Shown piece by piece: positions 35,269 to 43,607 of a DNA stretch of 64,000 nt; the first letter of the stretch is position 1; each line of letters opens with the position of its first letter. Source of the DNA: J054 sp963850255. Its GTDB lineage: Bacteria > Pseudomonadota > Gammaproteobacteria > Steroidobacterales > GCA-2729495. The stretch covers positions 1 to 64,000 of the forward strand of contig CAWKLL010000043.1 of assembly GCA_963850255.1 (NCBI GenBank), in the 5' to 3' direction. The translations under genes were made by a program, and so were the position numbers. Below the pieces are notes generated by a model. The model saw only the letters and a program-made list of their open reading frames with translations. It searched no databases and was not told where the DNA came from.

Positions 35269-35889
35269 GTGATCGACAACGAAAAGCCAAGCTCCGTCAC
35301 AGGAATCCCATCGCTGAGGCAGTTATGGCCGGTTGCGGCCTTAACCCTGGTCCTGACCCTGGTGCAGCTGCTGCCGCCTGACTGGCAGGCCGCCTGGCGC
35401 TATGACCGGGCCGCCGTGGCACAGGGAGACTACTGGCGGTGGTTGAGCGCCAACCTGGTGCACCTTGGCTGGGGGCATTTTCTGCTCAATGTCGTCGGAT
35501 TGTGGTTTGTGGGCTGGCTATACGCCGGCGATCGCAGCGCGGGCCGCTGGCTGATCGGGCTATTGCTGAGCGGCGGGCTGGCCAGTCTCGGGGTGCATTT
35601 CTTCACCCCGGAAATTCACTGGATGGTGGGCTTGTCCGGTGCGCTGCACGGCCTGTTTGTGCTGGGCGCCTGTGGCCTGATCCTGTCCGGCGAGCGGCTG
35701 GGCTGGGGCTTGTTGCTGGGTGTGCTGGCCAAATTGGCCTACGAGCAATTAGCCGGTGAACTGCCCATGACCGCCGCCATGGTCGGCGGCTCAGTAGTCA
35801 CCGATGCGCATCTGTGGGGCGCTGCAGGCGGCTTTCTGGCGGCTTTGCTCGAGTTGCCCGGCTGGCGCCGACGCGGTGCATCGCTATAA
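35269..35889 (+). CDS. rrtA: Rhombosortase (rhomboid-family protease for GlyGly-CTERM proteins)
   Basis: A ~206-residue membrane protein with six predicted helices. Rhomboid-type features are HLGWGHFLLN (residues ~65-74), the catalytic Ser in VGLSGALHGLF (Ser ~123) and a His in TDAHLWGAAGGF (His ~181). The compact size and these motifs fit the rhombosortase family, which cuts the GlyGly-CTERM tail of exported proteins after they reach the inner membrane. Such proteins are typically T2SS cargo, and this gene sits back to back with gspG. The start is probably GTG 35269; an earlier ATG (35164) would add 35 non-hydrophobic residues overlapping the gspG leader. No GlyGly-CTERM protein is encoded in this window. 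Confidence 0.8.
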   Translation: MIDNEKPSSVTGIPSLRQLWPVAALTLVLTLVQLLPPDWQAAWRYDRAAVAQGDYWRWLSANLVHLGWGHFLLNVVGLWFVGWLYAGDRSAGRWLIGLLLSGGLASLGVHFFTPEIHWMVGLSGALHGLFVLGACGLILSGERLGWGLLLGVLAKLAYEQLAGELPMTAAMVGGSVVTDAHLWGAAGGFLAALLELPGWRRRGASL

Positions 35890-35890
35890 T
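35885..35890 (+). promoter_or_regulatory. Possible -10 element for the fab operon
   Basis: An exact TATAAT lies at the very end of the rhombosortase gene, about 50 bp before the fabG start codon. No good -35 element sits 16-18 bp upstream; a TTGCCC (35854-35859) is 25 bp away, too far for sigma70. The call is weak and rests on the -10 match and position alone. Confidence 0.35.
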
Positions 35891-35940
35891 GCGCGCGGGT
35901 TCGGCGTCATACGGCGCCATTACGGGTTGGGTAATCAGCT

Positions 35941-36705
35941 TTGAATGAGCTTGGTGAGTGGTTTTCCCTGCAAGGGGAGGTCGCGCTGGTAACCGGTGCG
36001 TCACGCGGTATTGGTGCAGCGATTGCCGACGCGCTGGGCGCGGCGGGCGCGACGGTTATTGGCACCGCCACCAGCGAGGCAGGCGCTGCGGCGATTAGTG
36101 AGCGCTTCGCCGCTGCCGGCATCCCGGGCCGGGGTCTGGTGCTGGATGTGGCCAGCGCGGCAGCAATCAATGCCGCGCAGAAGGACATTGCGGACCAGGA
36201 AGGCGCCGTTACGCTGCTGATCAATAATGCCGGTATCACGCGTGACAACCTGTTGATGCGGATGAAAGACGAAGAATGGGAAGACATTCTGAAGACCAAT
36301 TTGTCGGCATCTTTTTACACCTGCCGCAGCTTTATGCGCGGCATGCTGAAGGCGCGCCGCGGCCGGATCGTAAATATAGTTTCTGTGGTTGGCGCCATGG
36401 GCAACGCCGGGCAGACCAATTATGCTGCCGCAAAAGCCGGCCTGGTGGGCTTTAGCAAATCGCTGGCGCGCGAGCTGGGTGGCCGCAATATCACCGTGAA
36501 TACCGTGGCCCCGGGCTTCATACAGACAGCCATGACCGAATCGCTGGGAGATGAGCAACGGGCTGAGCTGACCCGGCAGATACCCCTGCAGCGCCTGGGT
36601 AGTGTCAATGACGTGGCGGCGGCAGTGTTATTTCTGTGTGCCCCGTCTGGCGCCTACATCACTGGCGAGACGATCCACGTTAACGGCGGGATGCTAATGG
36701 TCTAG
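35941..36705 (+). CDS. fabG: 3-oxoacyl-[ACP] reductase
   Basis: A 254-residue SDR of the FabG type. VALVTGASRGIGAAIAD binds NADPH, INNAGITRDNLLMRMKDEEW is the FabG signature, Ser lies in VSVVGAMG and Tyr-Lys in YAAAKAGLVGFSK. The C-terminal GETIHVNGGMLMV is the usual FabG end. It reduces 3-oxoacyl-ACP in fatty-acid elongation. A stop codon 9 bp upstream in the same frame leaves TTG 35941 as the only reasonable start. fabD and fabH, the usual upstream genes, are missing here; rhombosortase takes their place. Confidence 0.95.
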   Translation: MNELGEWFSLQGEVALVTGASRGIGAAIADALGAAGATVIGTATSEAGAAAISERFAAAGIPGRGLVLDVASAAAINAAQKDIADQEGAVTLLINNAGITRDNLLMRMKDEEWEDILKTNLSASFYTCRSFMRGMLKARRGRIVNIVSVVGAMGNAGQTNYAAAKAGLVGFSKSLARELGGRNITVNTVAPGFIQTAMTESLGDEQRAELTRQIPLQRLGSVNDVAAAVLFLCAPSGAYITGETIHVNGGMLMV

Positions 36706-36767
36706 CCGCCTTCTATTTCGCGCAACGGGGCCAATCAGAGCGAGTAGATTGCCCCGGGGCTTTACCT

Positions 36768-36773
36768 TAAAAT
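36768..36773 (+). promoter_or_regulatory. Possible internal promoter -10 element upstream of acpP
   Basis: TAAAAT (five of six matches to TATAAT) lies in the 139-bp fabG-acpP spacer, about 72 bp before the acpP ATG. The hexamer 17 bp upstream (36745-36750, TAGATT) matches the -35 consensus at only three positions. acpP is commonly transcribed from its own extra promoter, which makes the site plausible. Confidence 0.3.
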
Positions 36774-36844
36774 AGCGATCCCCGGACAGACCTGTGCGAA
36801 ATCAGGTACCCCCGGAAATGCATTTTCGAGAGGAAAAATCGAGC

Positions 36845-37084
36845 ATGAGCAGTATTGAGGAACAGGTAAAAAGCATCGTGGCTGAACAGCTCGGTGTGAA
36901 AGGAGACGAGGTCATTAACGCAGCCTCGTTTGTCGATGACCTGGGAGCAGATTCTCTGGACACCGTTGAACTGGTCATGGCGCTCGAAGAAGAGTTCGAG
37001 ACCGAGATTCCTGACGAAGACGCTGAGAAGATCACCACCGTCCAGCAGGCCATCGACTACATCAACGCCCGTAAGGCGTCCTGA
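36845..37084 (+). CDS. acpP: Acyl carrier protein
   Basis: A 79-residue, strongly acidic protein identical in layout to AcpP. The phosphopantetheine Ser is residue 37 in DDLGADSLDTVELVMALEEE. It carries growing acyl chains between the Fab enzymes. The ATG at 36845 begins MSSIEEQVK, the standard start; the open frame extends upstream without family similarity. It lies between fabG and fabF as in most gammaproteobacteria. Confidence 0.98.
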   Translation: MSSIEEQVKSIVAEQLGVKGDEVINAASFVDDLGADSLDTVELVMALEEEFETEIPDEDAEKITTVQQAIDYINARKAS

Positions 37085-37102
37085 TTATTTTCTTCCGCAA
37101 GG

Positions 37103-37118
37103 CGGTCTGCGAAGACCG
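37103..37118 (+). other. Small hairpin between acpP and fabF
   Basis: A perfect 6-bp stem (37103-37108 with 37113-37118) with a four-base loop lies in the 57-bp acpP-fabF spacer. No T-run follows, so it is not a full terminator; it could stabilise the highly expressed acpP message or lower read-through into fabF. Confidence 0.4.
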
Positions 37119-37141
37119 TCCAATAAAACCGAGTAGCTGAA

Positions 37142-38383
37142 ATGTCCCGGCGGCGTGTTGTTGTAACCGGTATGGGAATTATTGCCTGTGTCGGCAATGA
37201 ACTCGAAACGGCTTGGCAGAACGTGGTTGCCGGGCGTAGCGGTATCGGACCGATAACTGAATTTGACTGCAGTAAGTTCAGTACGCGTTTCGGTGGCTCC
37301 CTGAAGGGTTATGACCCGAGCGATTACATAGCGCCGAAGGAACAGCGCAAGGTAGATACCTTTATTCAATATGGTATCTCTGCCGCGCACGATGCTGTCC
37401 GACATGCCCGCCTCGACACCGAGGCTTACCCGGCGGAACGTATCGGCGTTGCCATTGGTTCCGGCATTGGTGGTATCGGCACCATTGAAGCGAATTACGA
37501 GAAGTATTCGGCAGATTATTCGCCGCGCAAAATCTCGCCGTTTTTCGTGCCGGCCAGCATCATCAATATGATCTCGGGTCACGTCTCCATTCGCGAAGGT
37601 TTCCAGGGGCCGAACATCGCCCTGGTAACGGCCTGTACCACAGCCACGCACTCCATTGGCATTGGTGCACGCACCATTGCATACGGCGACGCTGAAGCCA
37701 TGGTGGTGGGCGGGGCCGAAGCACCCATGACCCCACTGGGTCTGGGTGGATTCTGCGCGGCCCGCGCCCTGTCGACACGCAATGATGATCCCCAGGCTGC
37801 CAGTCGACCCTGGGACAAAGACCGCGACGGTTTCGTGCTCAGCGCAGGTGCCGCTTGCCTGGTGCTTGAAGAGCTTGAAGGGGCGCGTGCGCGCGGGGCC
37901 GAAATTTTTGCAGAAGTCGTTGGTTTCGGTATGAGCGGCGATGCGCACCACATTACAGCGCCTCCGGAAAACGGTGAAGGCGCTGCACTGTGCATGGCGT
38001 CGGCGATTCGCGACGCTGATTTGTCGCCGTCCGATATTAGTTACGTGAACGCCCACGGCACCTCGACACAGCTGGGTGATATCGCCGAAACGCGTGCAAT
38101 ACGTTCCGTATTCGGCGCCCATGCCGGCAGTCTTGCGGTCAGTTCAACCAAGTCTACTACCGGGCATTTGCTGGCTGCAGCCGGCGGGGTAGAGGCCGTG
38201 TTCAGCGTATTGGCCATCCGCGACCAGGTTGCGCCGCCAACCATCAATCTGGACAACCCGGATCCCGAATGTGATCTGGACTATGTGCCGGGACAGGCGC
38301 GCAAGATGCCGATCAAGGCCGTGCTAACTAATTCATTCGGATTTGGTGGCACTAACGGCAGCCTGATTTTTTCTCAGGTCTGA
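37142..38383 (+). CDS. fabF: 3-oxoacyl-[ACP] synthase II
   Basis: A 413-residue condensing enzyme. The active-site Cys is at about residue 165 in LVTACTTATHSIG; the two His lie in YVNAHGTSTQLGD and STKSTTGHLLAAAGG. The start (MSRRRVVVTGMGIIACVGN) and end (FGFGGTNGSLIFSQV) are standard. It extends acyl-ACP with malonyl-ACP. The pabB gene starts 20 bp after its stop, so the folate genes are likely co-transcribed with the fatty-acid genes. Confidence 0.97.
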   Translation: MSRRRVVVTGMGIIACVGNELETAWQNVVAGRSGIGPITEFDCSKFSTRFGGSLKGYDPSDYIAPKEQRKVDTFIQYGISAAHDAVRHARLDTEAYPAERIGVAIGSGIGGIGTIEANYEKYSADYSPRKISPFFVPASIINMISGHVSIREGFQGPNIALVTACTTATHSIGIGARTIAYGDAEAMVVGGAEAPMTPLGLGGFCAARALSTRNDDPQAASRPWDKDRDGFVLSAGAACLVLEELEGARARGAEIFAEVVGFGMSGDAHHITAPPENGEGAALCMASAIRDADLSPSDISYVNAHGTSTQLGDIAETRAIRSVFGAHAGSLAVSSTKSTTGHLLAAAGGVEAVFSVLAIRDQVAPPTINLDNPDPECDLDYVPGQARKMPIKAVLTNSFGFGGTNGSLIFSQV

Positions 38384-38402
38384 CCAACGCAGTCGGCTGA
38401 AT

Positions 38403-39781
38403 ATGGCCAAGGCGGATTCCGCGGCCCCGGCCCAGTTCCTTGAACTGGACTATCATTTTGATCCTTTGCGACTGCATGCGGCGCGCCCGGATCGATATCC
38501 CTTTTTACTGGAAAGCACTGCCAGCGGCACTGAACAGGGTCGTTTCGATTTGTTGCTGGCGTTTCCCGGTGAGCGTCTTAGCCTGCATCCGGACGGCCAG
38601 TTAAGCGGGCCGCATGCTGACCAGGCCGGCTTTCTTGCCGCGCTGGATAGCTGGTGGCGGCGTGAGCCGGCAGCCACTCCGATACCGGGACTGGTATTTA
38701 GCGGCGGCTGGTTCCTGCTTCTGGGTTATGAGCTTGCTTCTGAAATAGAGCCCTCGTTGCAGCTGCAGCAGCCGGCAACGGGACCCGTGGCAACGGCGGT
38801 GCGCGTGCCGGCAGCGGTCCTGCGTGATCATCACTTGCAACGGGCGTGGCTGGTGAGTGAACCCGATCATGCTGAACTGTTGCCACTGATGCATGCTGAT
38901 GTGGCGGCTGCAACGGATGTCGGCCTGCGCAGCGACACGGTGCTGCACAGCGCCGTGTGTGAGGAGCCTGCGCAAAGCTTTCTCGATGCCGTACTGCAGG
39001 CCAAGGCGCACATTGCCGCCGGCGATATTTTCCAGGCCAATCTGTCACGCCAATGGCAAGCGGTGCAGGCCGAAGGCGTTCAGGCCTGCGAAATCTATGC
39101 AAGACTGAGACGCAGCAATCCTGGTCCGTTCGCCGGACTCGCAGTACTCGATGATCTGGCAGTCATTAGTTCCTCGCCGGAACGCCTGGTCGCGGTTCGC
39201 GATGGACGGGTAGCAACGCGACCCATCGCCGGTACCCGCCCGCGGCGTGCGGCTCGCGGTGACGAGCCGACGCGGGCAGAGTTGCTGGGTGACCCCAAGG
39301 ACCGTGCCGAGCACGTGATGCTGATCGACCTGGAGCGCAATGACCTGGGGCGTATTTGCCGCGCCGGCAGCATCGCCGTGGATGAATTCATGGTGGTGGA
39401 GTCTTATTCGCATGTGCACCATATCGTTTCGAACGTGTTCGGGCGCCTTGCGACGGGATGTCACACCGGGGAGGTGATCGCGCGACTTTTCCCGGCGGCA
39501 CCATTACCGGTGTACCCAAGGTGCGTTGTATGAAGTGATCAACGAACTGGAGAACCGTGCCCGCGGCCCTATACCGGCAGCATCGGCTATCTCGGCCGTG
39601 ATGGCAGCATGGACCTGAACATCCTTATCCGAGCTTGTTGGGGGCAATCAGGCTCAGATCTGTCTCTCCGGGCCGGAGCGGCATCGTGGCGGATTCACGC
39701 CCCGAACAGGAGTTGGCGGAGACGCGGGCTAAGGCGAAGGGGTTGCTGCTGGCTGTCGCGGAAAATGGAGCATGCCACGCG
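38403..39781 (+). pseudogene. pabB: Aminodeoxychorismate synthase component I, frame disrupted near its 3' end
   Basis: The first ~360 codons (38403 to about 39490) read as an intact PabB: QAKAHIAAGDIFQANLSRQW-type text, then SSPERLVAVRDGRVATRPIAGTRPR, LIDLERNDLGRI and VVESYSHVHHIVSNVFG. The frame then breaks and reaches a stop at 39533. The conserved remainder is still there but spread over three frames: the GG-TITGVPKVR block, INELEN-RARG, YTGSIGYLGRDGSMDLNILIR, NQAQICLSG and GIVADSRPEQELAETRAKAKG. I infer about seven single-base losses between 39490 and 39690, several next to G or C runs. PabB makes 4-amino-4-deoxychorismate for folate. Real decay or a poor consensus are both possible. The reading frame after the last break continues without a stop into pabC. 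Confidence 0.75.
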
Positions 39782-40609
39782 ATGTGGTTGGTTAACGGCG
39801 AGCCCGGGGACATCGTTGCCATCGGAGATCGCGGCCTGGCCTACGGCGATGGTCTGTTCGAAACTATCGCGGTGCGCGACGGGCGGCCGCGCTTTTTCGA
39901 AAGGCACTTCGCACGGTTGTCGGCCGGAGCCGAGCGTTTGCAACTGCCGGCGCCTGATCAGGCTGAGATCGAAGCAGAATTGCGCAATGCCTGCGCCGGA
40001 CTGAGTTGGGGCACGGCCAAGATCATCCTGACCCGGGGTCGCGGACCGCGCGGTTATCGCCCGCCGCGCGATGCGCGGGTGACGCGAGCGCTGGGAATCT
40101 TCACCGGTAAAAAACCAGACCCGCTGCTGTACCGCAATGGCGTGCGGCTGCGTTTGTGCGACACGTCACTAAGCGAGAATTTGAGCCTTGCAGGTCTGAA
40201 AACGCTAAATCGGCTTGATCAGGTCTTGGCCAGGGCCGAATGGGACGATGAGCAGGTTGCCGAGGGCCTGATGTGTGGCCTCGACGGCCGCGTGGTCTGC
40301 GGTACGATGAGCAATCTCTTCGTAGTAATCGATGAGTGTTTGCTGACGCCGTCGCTGGCTACCGCCGGTATTGCGGGCGTGATGCGTGAGCTGGTGTTGG
40401 AAATGGCAGCCGGCCTGGGCGAGCCGGTAGTCGTACGCGACCTGTCATTAGAGGATCTGGGCCAGGCCAGTGAATGTTTCCTCACCAATTCACAAATTGG
40501 ACTGTGGCCGGTGCGCTCCATCGGCGAGCAGATATATACCGTAGGGCCGGTCACACGCAGCCTGATGTCGGCGCTGGTAGATCAAGGGGTGAGTGAATGC
40601 GCCGTCTAG
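39782..40609 (+). CDS. pabC: Aminodeoxychorismate lyase
   Basis: A 275-residue fold-type IV PLP enzyme, from ATG 39782. The text MWLVNGEPGDIVAIGDRGLAYGDGLFETIAV is the canonical PabC opening, with FFERHFARLSAGAERL next. The PLP-Lys is in LAGLKTLNRLDQVLAR, and GTMSNLFVV matches the cofactor phosphate site. It converts aminodeoxychorismate to 4-aminobenzoate plus pyruvate. The frame stays open upstream through the pabB tail, so a PabB-PabC fusion cannot be excluded. It overlaps mltG by 13 bp. Confidence 0.92.
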   Translation: MWLVNGEPGDIVAIGDRGLAYGDGLFETIAVRDGRPRFFERHFARLSAGAERLQLPAPDQAEIEAELRNACAGLSWGTAKIILTRGRGPRGYRPPRDARVTRALGIFTGKKPDPLLYRNGVRLRLCDTSLSENLSLAGLKTLNRLDQVLARAEWDDEQVAEGLMCGLDGRVVCGTMSNLFVVIDECLLTPSLATAGIAGVMRELVLEMAAGLGEPVVVRDLSLEDLGQASECFLTNSQIGLWPVRSIGEQIYTVGPVTRSLMSALVDQGVSECAV

Positions 40610-41619
40610 CGCTGATTTTTTTGGTCGCTGCCTTGCTGCTTACAGCGGCGGCTGCCTGGGGCCTGAGCCGTTATCTCGATACGCCGCTGGGCCTGGCTGC
40701 GGAAAATTATCTGCTTGATGTGCGCGAAGGCAGTGCCCTGATCAGCGTATTGTCCGGCCTCAGCGAGGCGCGCGTGATTGCCTATCCGCAAGTGCTTTCG
40801 GCGTATGCGCGTTGGCAAGGCCTGGCTGCCCGTATCCAGGCCGGTGAGTATCAGCTGAACGCGGACCTTACGCCGCGCACGCTGCTGGAAATGCTGGTGG
40901 CGGGTCGTGTGCGCCTGCATGCCTTCACCATTGTCGAAGGTTGGACGGTGTGGGAATTGCTGGCCGCCTTGCGCGCGGATGCCACGCTGGTGCAAACCCT
41001 GACAGCAGCGAGCCCCGAAGCACTGGCTGCCGAGCTGGCGCTGGATTTCGCGCATGCCGAGGGGCAGTTTCTGCCCGAGACCTATATGCATGCGCGCGGC
41101 ATGTCAGACCGTGAACTGCTGCTGCGCGCGCATCAACTGCTGCGCGAGCGACTGGCTGCTGTCTGGCAGGCGCGCGACAATGGACTGCCGCTGGCCGACG
41201 AACAGGCGGCGCTGGTGCTGGCTTCGCTGATTGAACGCGAGACAGCTTTACCTTCAGAGCGGCCGATAATTTCCGGCGTGTTTACCCGGCGACTGCAATT
41301 GGGTATGCGTCTGCAGACCGATCCGGCCGTGATCTATGGCCTGCTTCCGGAGTTCGACGGCAATCTGACTCGCCGTGATTTGCGCCGCGACACGCCCTAT
41401 AACACCTACACGCGCGGCGGCCTGCCGCCAACGCCTATTGCCATGGCCGGTGAAGCATCGCTGCGCGCCGCCGTGGCGCCGGCGCCCGGCGACGCCCTGT
41501 ACTTTGTTGCCACCGGACTTGCGGATGGCAGCCACGTGTTTACCGCGACGCTGGACGAGCACAATGCGGCGGTTGCCACCTACCTGGCGCGCCTGCGCAG
41601 GAATAAAAATGGTGGCTGA
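40597..41619 (+). CDS. mltG: Endolytic murein transglycosylase MltG (YceG family)
   Basis: A 340-residue protein with one N-terminal membrane helix (~residues 3-24), a LysM-like segment (LLDVREGSALISVLSGLSEA) and a C-terminal YceG catalytic domain. The catalytic Glu lies in ASLIERETALPSERP (about residue 213), followed by VFTRRLQLGMRLQTDPAVIYG and NTYTRGGLPPTPIAMAGEASL. It cuts nascent glycan strands in the periplasm and sets strand length. It overlaps both pabC and tmk, consistent with tight coupling in this operon. Confidence 0.95.
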   Translation: MRRLALIFLVAALLLTAAAAWGLSRYLDTPLGLAAENYLLDVREGSALISVLSGLSEARVIAYPQVLSAYARWQGLAARIQAGEYQLNADLTPRTLLEMLVAGRVRLHAFTIVEGWTVWELLAALRADATLVQTLTAASPEALAAELALDFAHAEGQFLPETYMHARGMSDRELLLRAHQLLRERLAAVWQARDNGLPLADEQAALVLASLIERETALPSERPIISGVFTRRLQLGMRLQTDPAVIYGLLPEFDGNLTRRDLRRDTPYNTYTRGGLPPTPIAMAGEASLRAAVAPAPGDALYFVATGLADGSHVFTATLDEHNAAVATYLARLRRNKNGG

Positions 41620-42250
41620 TTCACCCCGCGGACGTTTTATTACCATCGAGGGTATTGAGGGCGTGGGTAAATCCACCAACCTGGCCTGGGTGGCCGAGCG
41701 GCTGCGTAAGCAACGCCTGGAAGTGGTCATCACTCGTGAGCCTGGCGGAACCCCGCTGGCTGAACGTATCCGTGGCCTGCTGCTGGATTCAGCGCCCGGC
41801 AGCGTGCCCGAAACCTGCGAGCTGCTGTTGATGTTTGCGGCCCGGGCCAGCCATCTTCAGGCCCTGATTCGACCCGCCCTGGCGCGCGGGGCCTGGGTGG
41901 TGTGTGATCGATTTACGGATGCGACTTATGCTTATCAGGGCACGGGCCGCGGTATGAGTGCGGACTGGATCGCCGCGCTGGAGCAAATGGTGCAGGGCGA
42001 TCTGCGTCCGGATTTGACCCTGTTGCTCGATGCAACGCCGGCCCTGACGAGCAAGCGTCGTCACGCAAGGGGTGTGATGGACCGATTCGAAGCCGAAGAC
42101 GAGGCGTTTTTCGAGCGTGTTGCCAGCGGCTATCGTCAGCGTGCAGCGGCGGATGCGCAGCGATTTCGCGTGATTGATGCCAGCCTGCCTTTGCCGGCGG
42201 TACAGAAGGCGCTCGGAAAGGCCCTTGATTCCTACCTAGAATCCATATGA
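41609..42250 (+). CDS. tmk: Thymidylate kinase
   Basis: A 213-residue dTMP kinase. P-loop GIEGVGKST (residues ~14-22), TREPGGTPLAERIRGLLLD, the DR motif in VVCDRFTDATYAYQGTGRGM and the LID-like region around KRRHARGVMDRFE are in order. It makes dTDP. ATG 41609 or GTG 41612 may be used; the longer open frame upstream overlaps mltG. It lies between mltG and holB as in many gammaproteobacteria. Confidence 0.96.
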   Translation: MVADSPRGRFITIEGIEGVGKSTNLAWVAERLRKQRLEVVITREPGGTPLAERIRGLLLDSAPGSVPETCELLLMFAARASHLQALIRPALARGAWVVCDRFTDATYAYQGTGRGMSADWIAALEQMVQGDLRPDLTLLLDATPALTSKRRHARGVMDRFEAEDEAFFERVASGYRQRAAADAQRFRVIDASLPLPAVQKALGKALDSYLESI

Positions 42251-42276
42251 TAAAATTCCAGTAACTTAATAGTTTT

Positions 42277-43245
42277 ATGAACTTTAATTGGCTAGACGGC
42301 CTACTCGAGCAACACTATGCACAGCTGGAAATGGGGCAGTTGCCGCATGCATTGCTGATCCAGGGGCCCGCAGGCACCGGGCGCCGCTACCTGGCCCTGA
42401 GCCTGGCGCTGAGGATTCTGGCTCAGCCGGCACCAGATCCGCGCTCGGCGATGCACCCGGGCCTGCCGCTGAATGCCGATGAGTTACCGGCACATCCCGA
42501 TTTGATGCTGGTTCAGCCGCCGCCGGACAAGCGCAGCATCCCCATCGATCGAATTCGCGAAATGATCCGCTTTCTCCAGCTGACCGCCCATCAGGGCGGC
42601 GCCAAAGTTGCCTTGCTCAGCCCGGCCGATGCGCTCAGCCATGCCGCGGCCAACAGCTTGTTAAAAACCCTGGAAGAACCCCCGGCGGGCTGCCATCTGC
42701 TGCTGGTCACAGACAGCCTGGCGCGTTTGCCGGCCACCCTCATCAGCCGTTGCCAGATTTTGCGGGTGGCCTTGCCCACAGCGGCTCAGGCCGCAGCCTG
42801 GCAGGGTGAAAGCGGGTCTTCCGCAGACTGGAAAATGGCCCTGGCGCTGGCCGGCGGCGCGCCTTTGCTGGCCGCCAGCCTGCAGGCCAAGGATTTTGTG
42901 GCTGAGGCAGGGCGCCTGGAAGCAGATCTTGCCAGTCTCGAGCGCGGCCAGGTCAGCGCCCTGCTTATAGCGCGGCGCTGGGCCCGACTCGACCTGGCCG
43001 CCTGCCTCGACTGGTTGTATCGGCGTTCGGCCAATAAGCTGCGCGCAGCGCTGCAAACAAGTGGGAAAACGGCGACTGAACACTTGCAAAATGCCCCCGA
43101 AGGTCTAAACATGGAGCCGTTTTTTACATATCTCCGTGAGATCGGTGAGCTGCGACGGCTGCTGGGCTCCGGGCTGAATATCGAGCTGAATCTGGCGCGC
43201 CTGCTGGGGCAATGGCAGCGCGTGCATGCACAACTCACAGGATAG
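42277..43245 (+). CDS. holB: DNA polymerase III subunit delta', zinc cysteines missing
   Basis: A 322-residue clamp-loader subunit. LPHALLIQGPAGTGRRYLALSLA is the degenerate nucleotide-binding segment (the P-loop Lys is replaced by Arg), IPIDRIREMIRFLQLTAHQGGAKVALL and NSLLKTLEEPPAGCHLLLVTD are strongly conserved, and SRCQ gives the SRC motif. The four-cysteine zinc module usually found after the P-loop is absent: that region reads QPAPDPRSAMHPG with no Cys. The protein works inside the clamp loader to load the beta clamp. It is 6 bp upstream of the pilZ gene. Confidence 0.92.
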   Translation: MNFNWLDGLLEQHYAQLEMGQLPHALLIQGPAGTGRRYLALSLALRILAQPAPDPRSAMHPGLPLNADELPAHPDLMLVQPPPDKRSIPIDRIREMIRFLQLTAHQGGAKVALLSPADALSHAAANSLLKTLEEPPAGCHLLLVTDSLARLPATLISRCQILRVALPTAAQAAAWQGESGSSADWKMALALAGGAPLLAASLQAKDFVAEAGRLEADLASLERGQVSALLIARRWARLDLAACLDWLYRRSANKLRAALQTSGKTATEHLQNAPEGLNMEPFFTYLREIGELRRLLGSGLNIELNLARLLGQWQRVHAQLTG

Positions 43246-43251
43246 AGCAGG

Positions 43252-43590
43252 ATGTCCAAGCCAGGCTTGCTGACGCTAACAATCAAAGACAAAAGTGCCC
43301 TTTATCTGGCGTATATGCCCTATGTGCAAAACGGCGGCCTGTTTATCCCCACCAACAGCAGCTATCGGCTAGGGGATGAGGTGTTCATGCTGCTGAACCT
43401 GATGGGCGAGGACGAAAAGATTCCGGTTGCCGGTAAAGTTATCTGGTTGACGCCCAAGGGCGCCCAAGGCAAGCGCACCGCAGGTATCGGCGTGCAGTTC
43501 AGCGACCAGGACGGCGGAACCACGCAAAAGAAGATCGAGAACTATCTGGCCGGTGCGCTGGGCGGCGATAAACCGACCCATACCATGTAG
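43252..43590 (+). CDS. pilZ: Type IV pilus assembly PilZ domain protein
   Basis: A 112-residue PilZ-domain protein of the type IV pilus PilZ orthologue group, which sits downstream of holB in Pseudomonas and relatives. The core NGGLFIPTNSSYRLGDEVFMLLNL and VAGKVIWLTPKGAQGKRTAGIGVQF match. It lacks the RxxxR c-di-GMP binding motif at the N-terminus, as expected for this orthologue, which works with FimX and PilB rather than binding c-di-GMP. The SD AGCAGG precedes ATG 43252. It is the last gene of the fab-to-pilZ block. Confidence 0.9.
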   Translation: MSKPGLLTLTIKDKSALYLAYMPYVQNGGLFIPTNSSYRLGDEVFMLLNLMGEDEKIPVAGKVIWLTPKGAQGKRTAGIGVQFSDQDGGTTQKKIENYLAGALGGDKPTHTM

Positions 43591-43607
43591 CCGACGCAGG
43601 GCCTGGC

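Noticed and set aside
37085..38122. 345-codon open frame antisense to fabF
   Set aside because: Sits entirely on the opposite strand of a fully conserved gene; its translation is Arg/His/Thr-rich with no domain and no ribosome site, as expected for GC-rich shadow frames.
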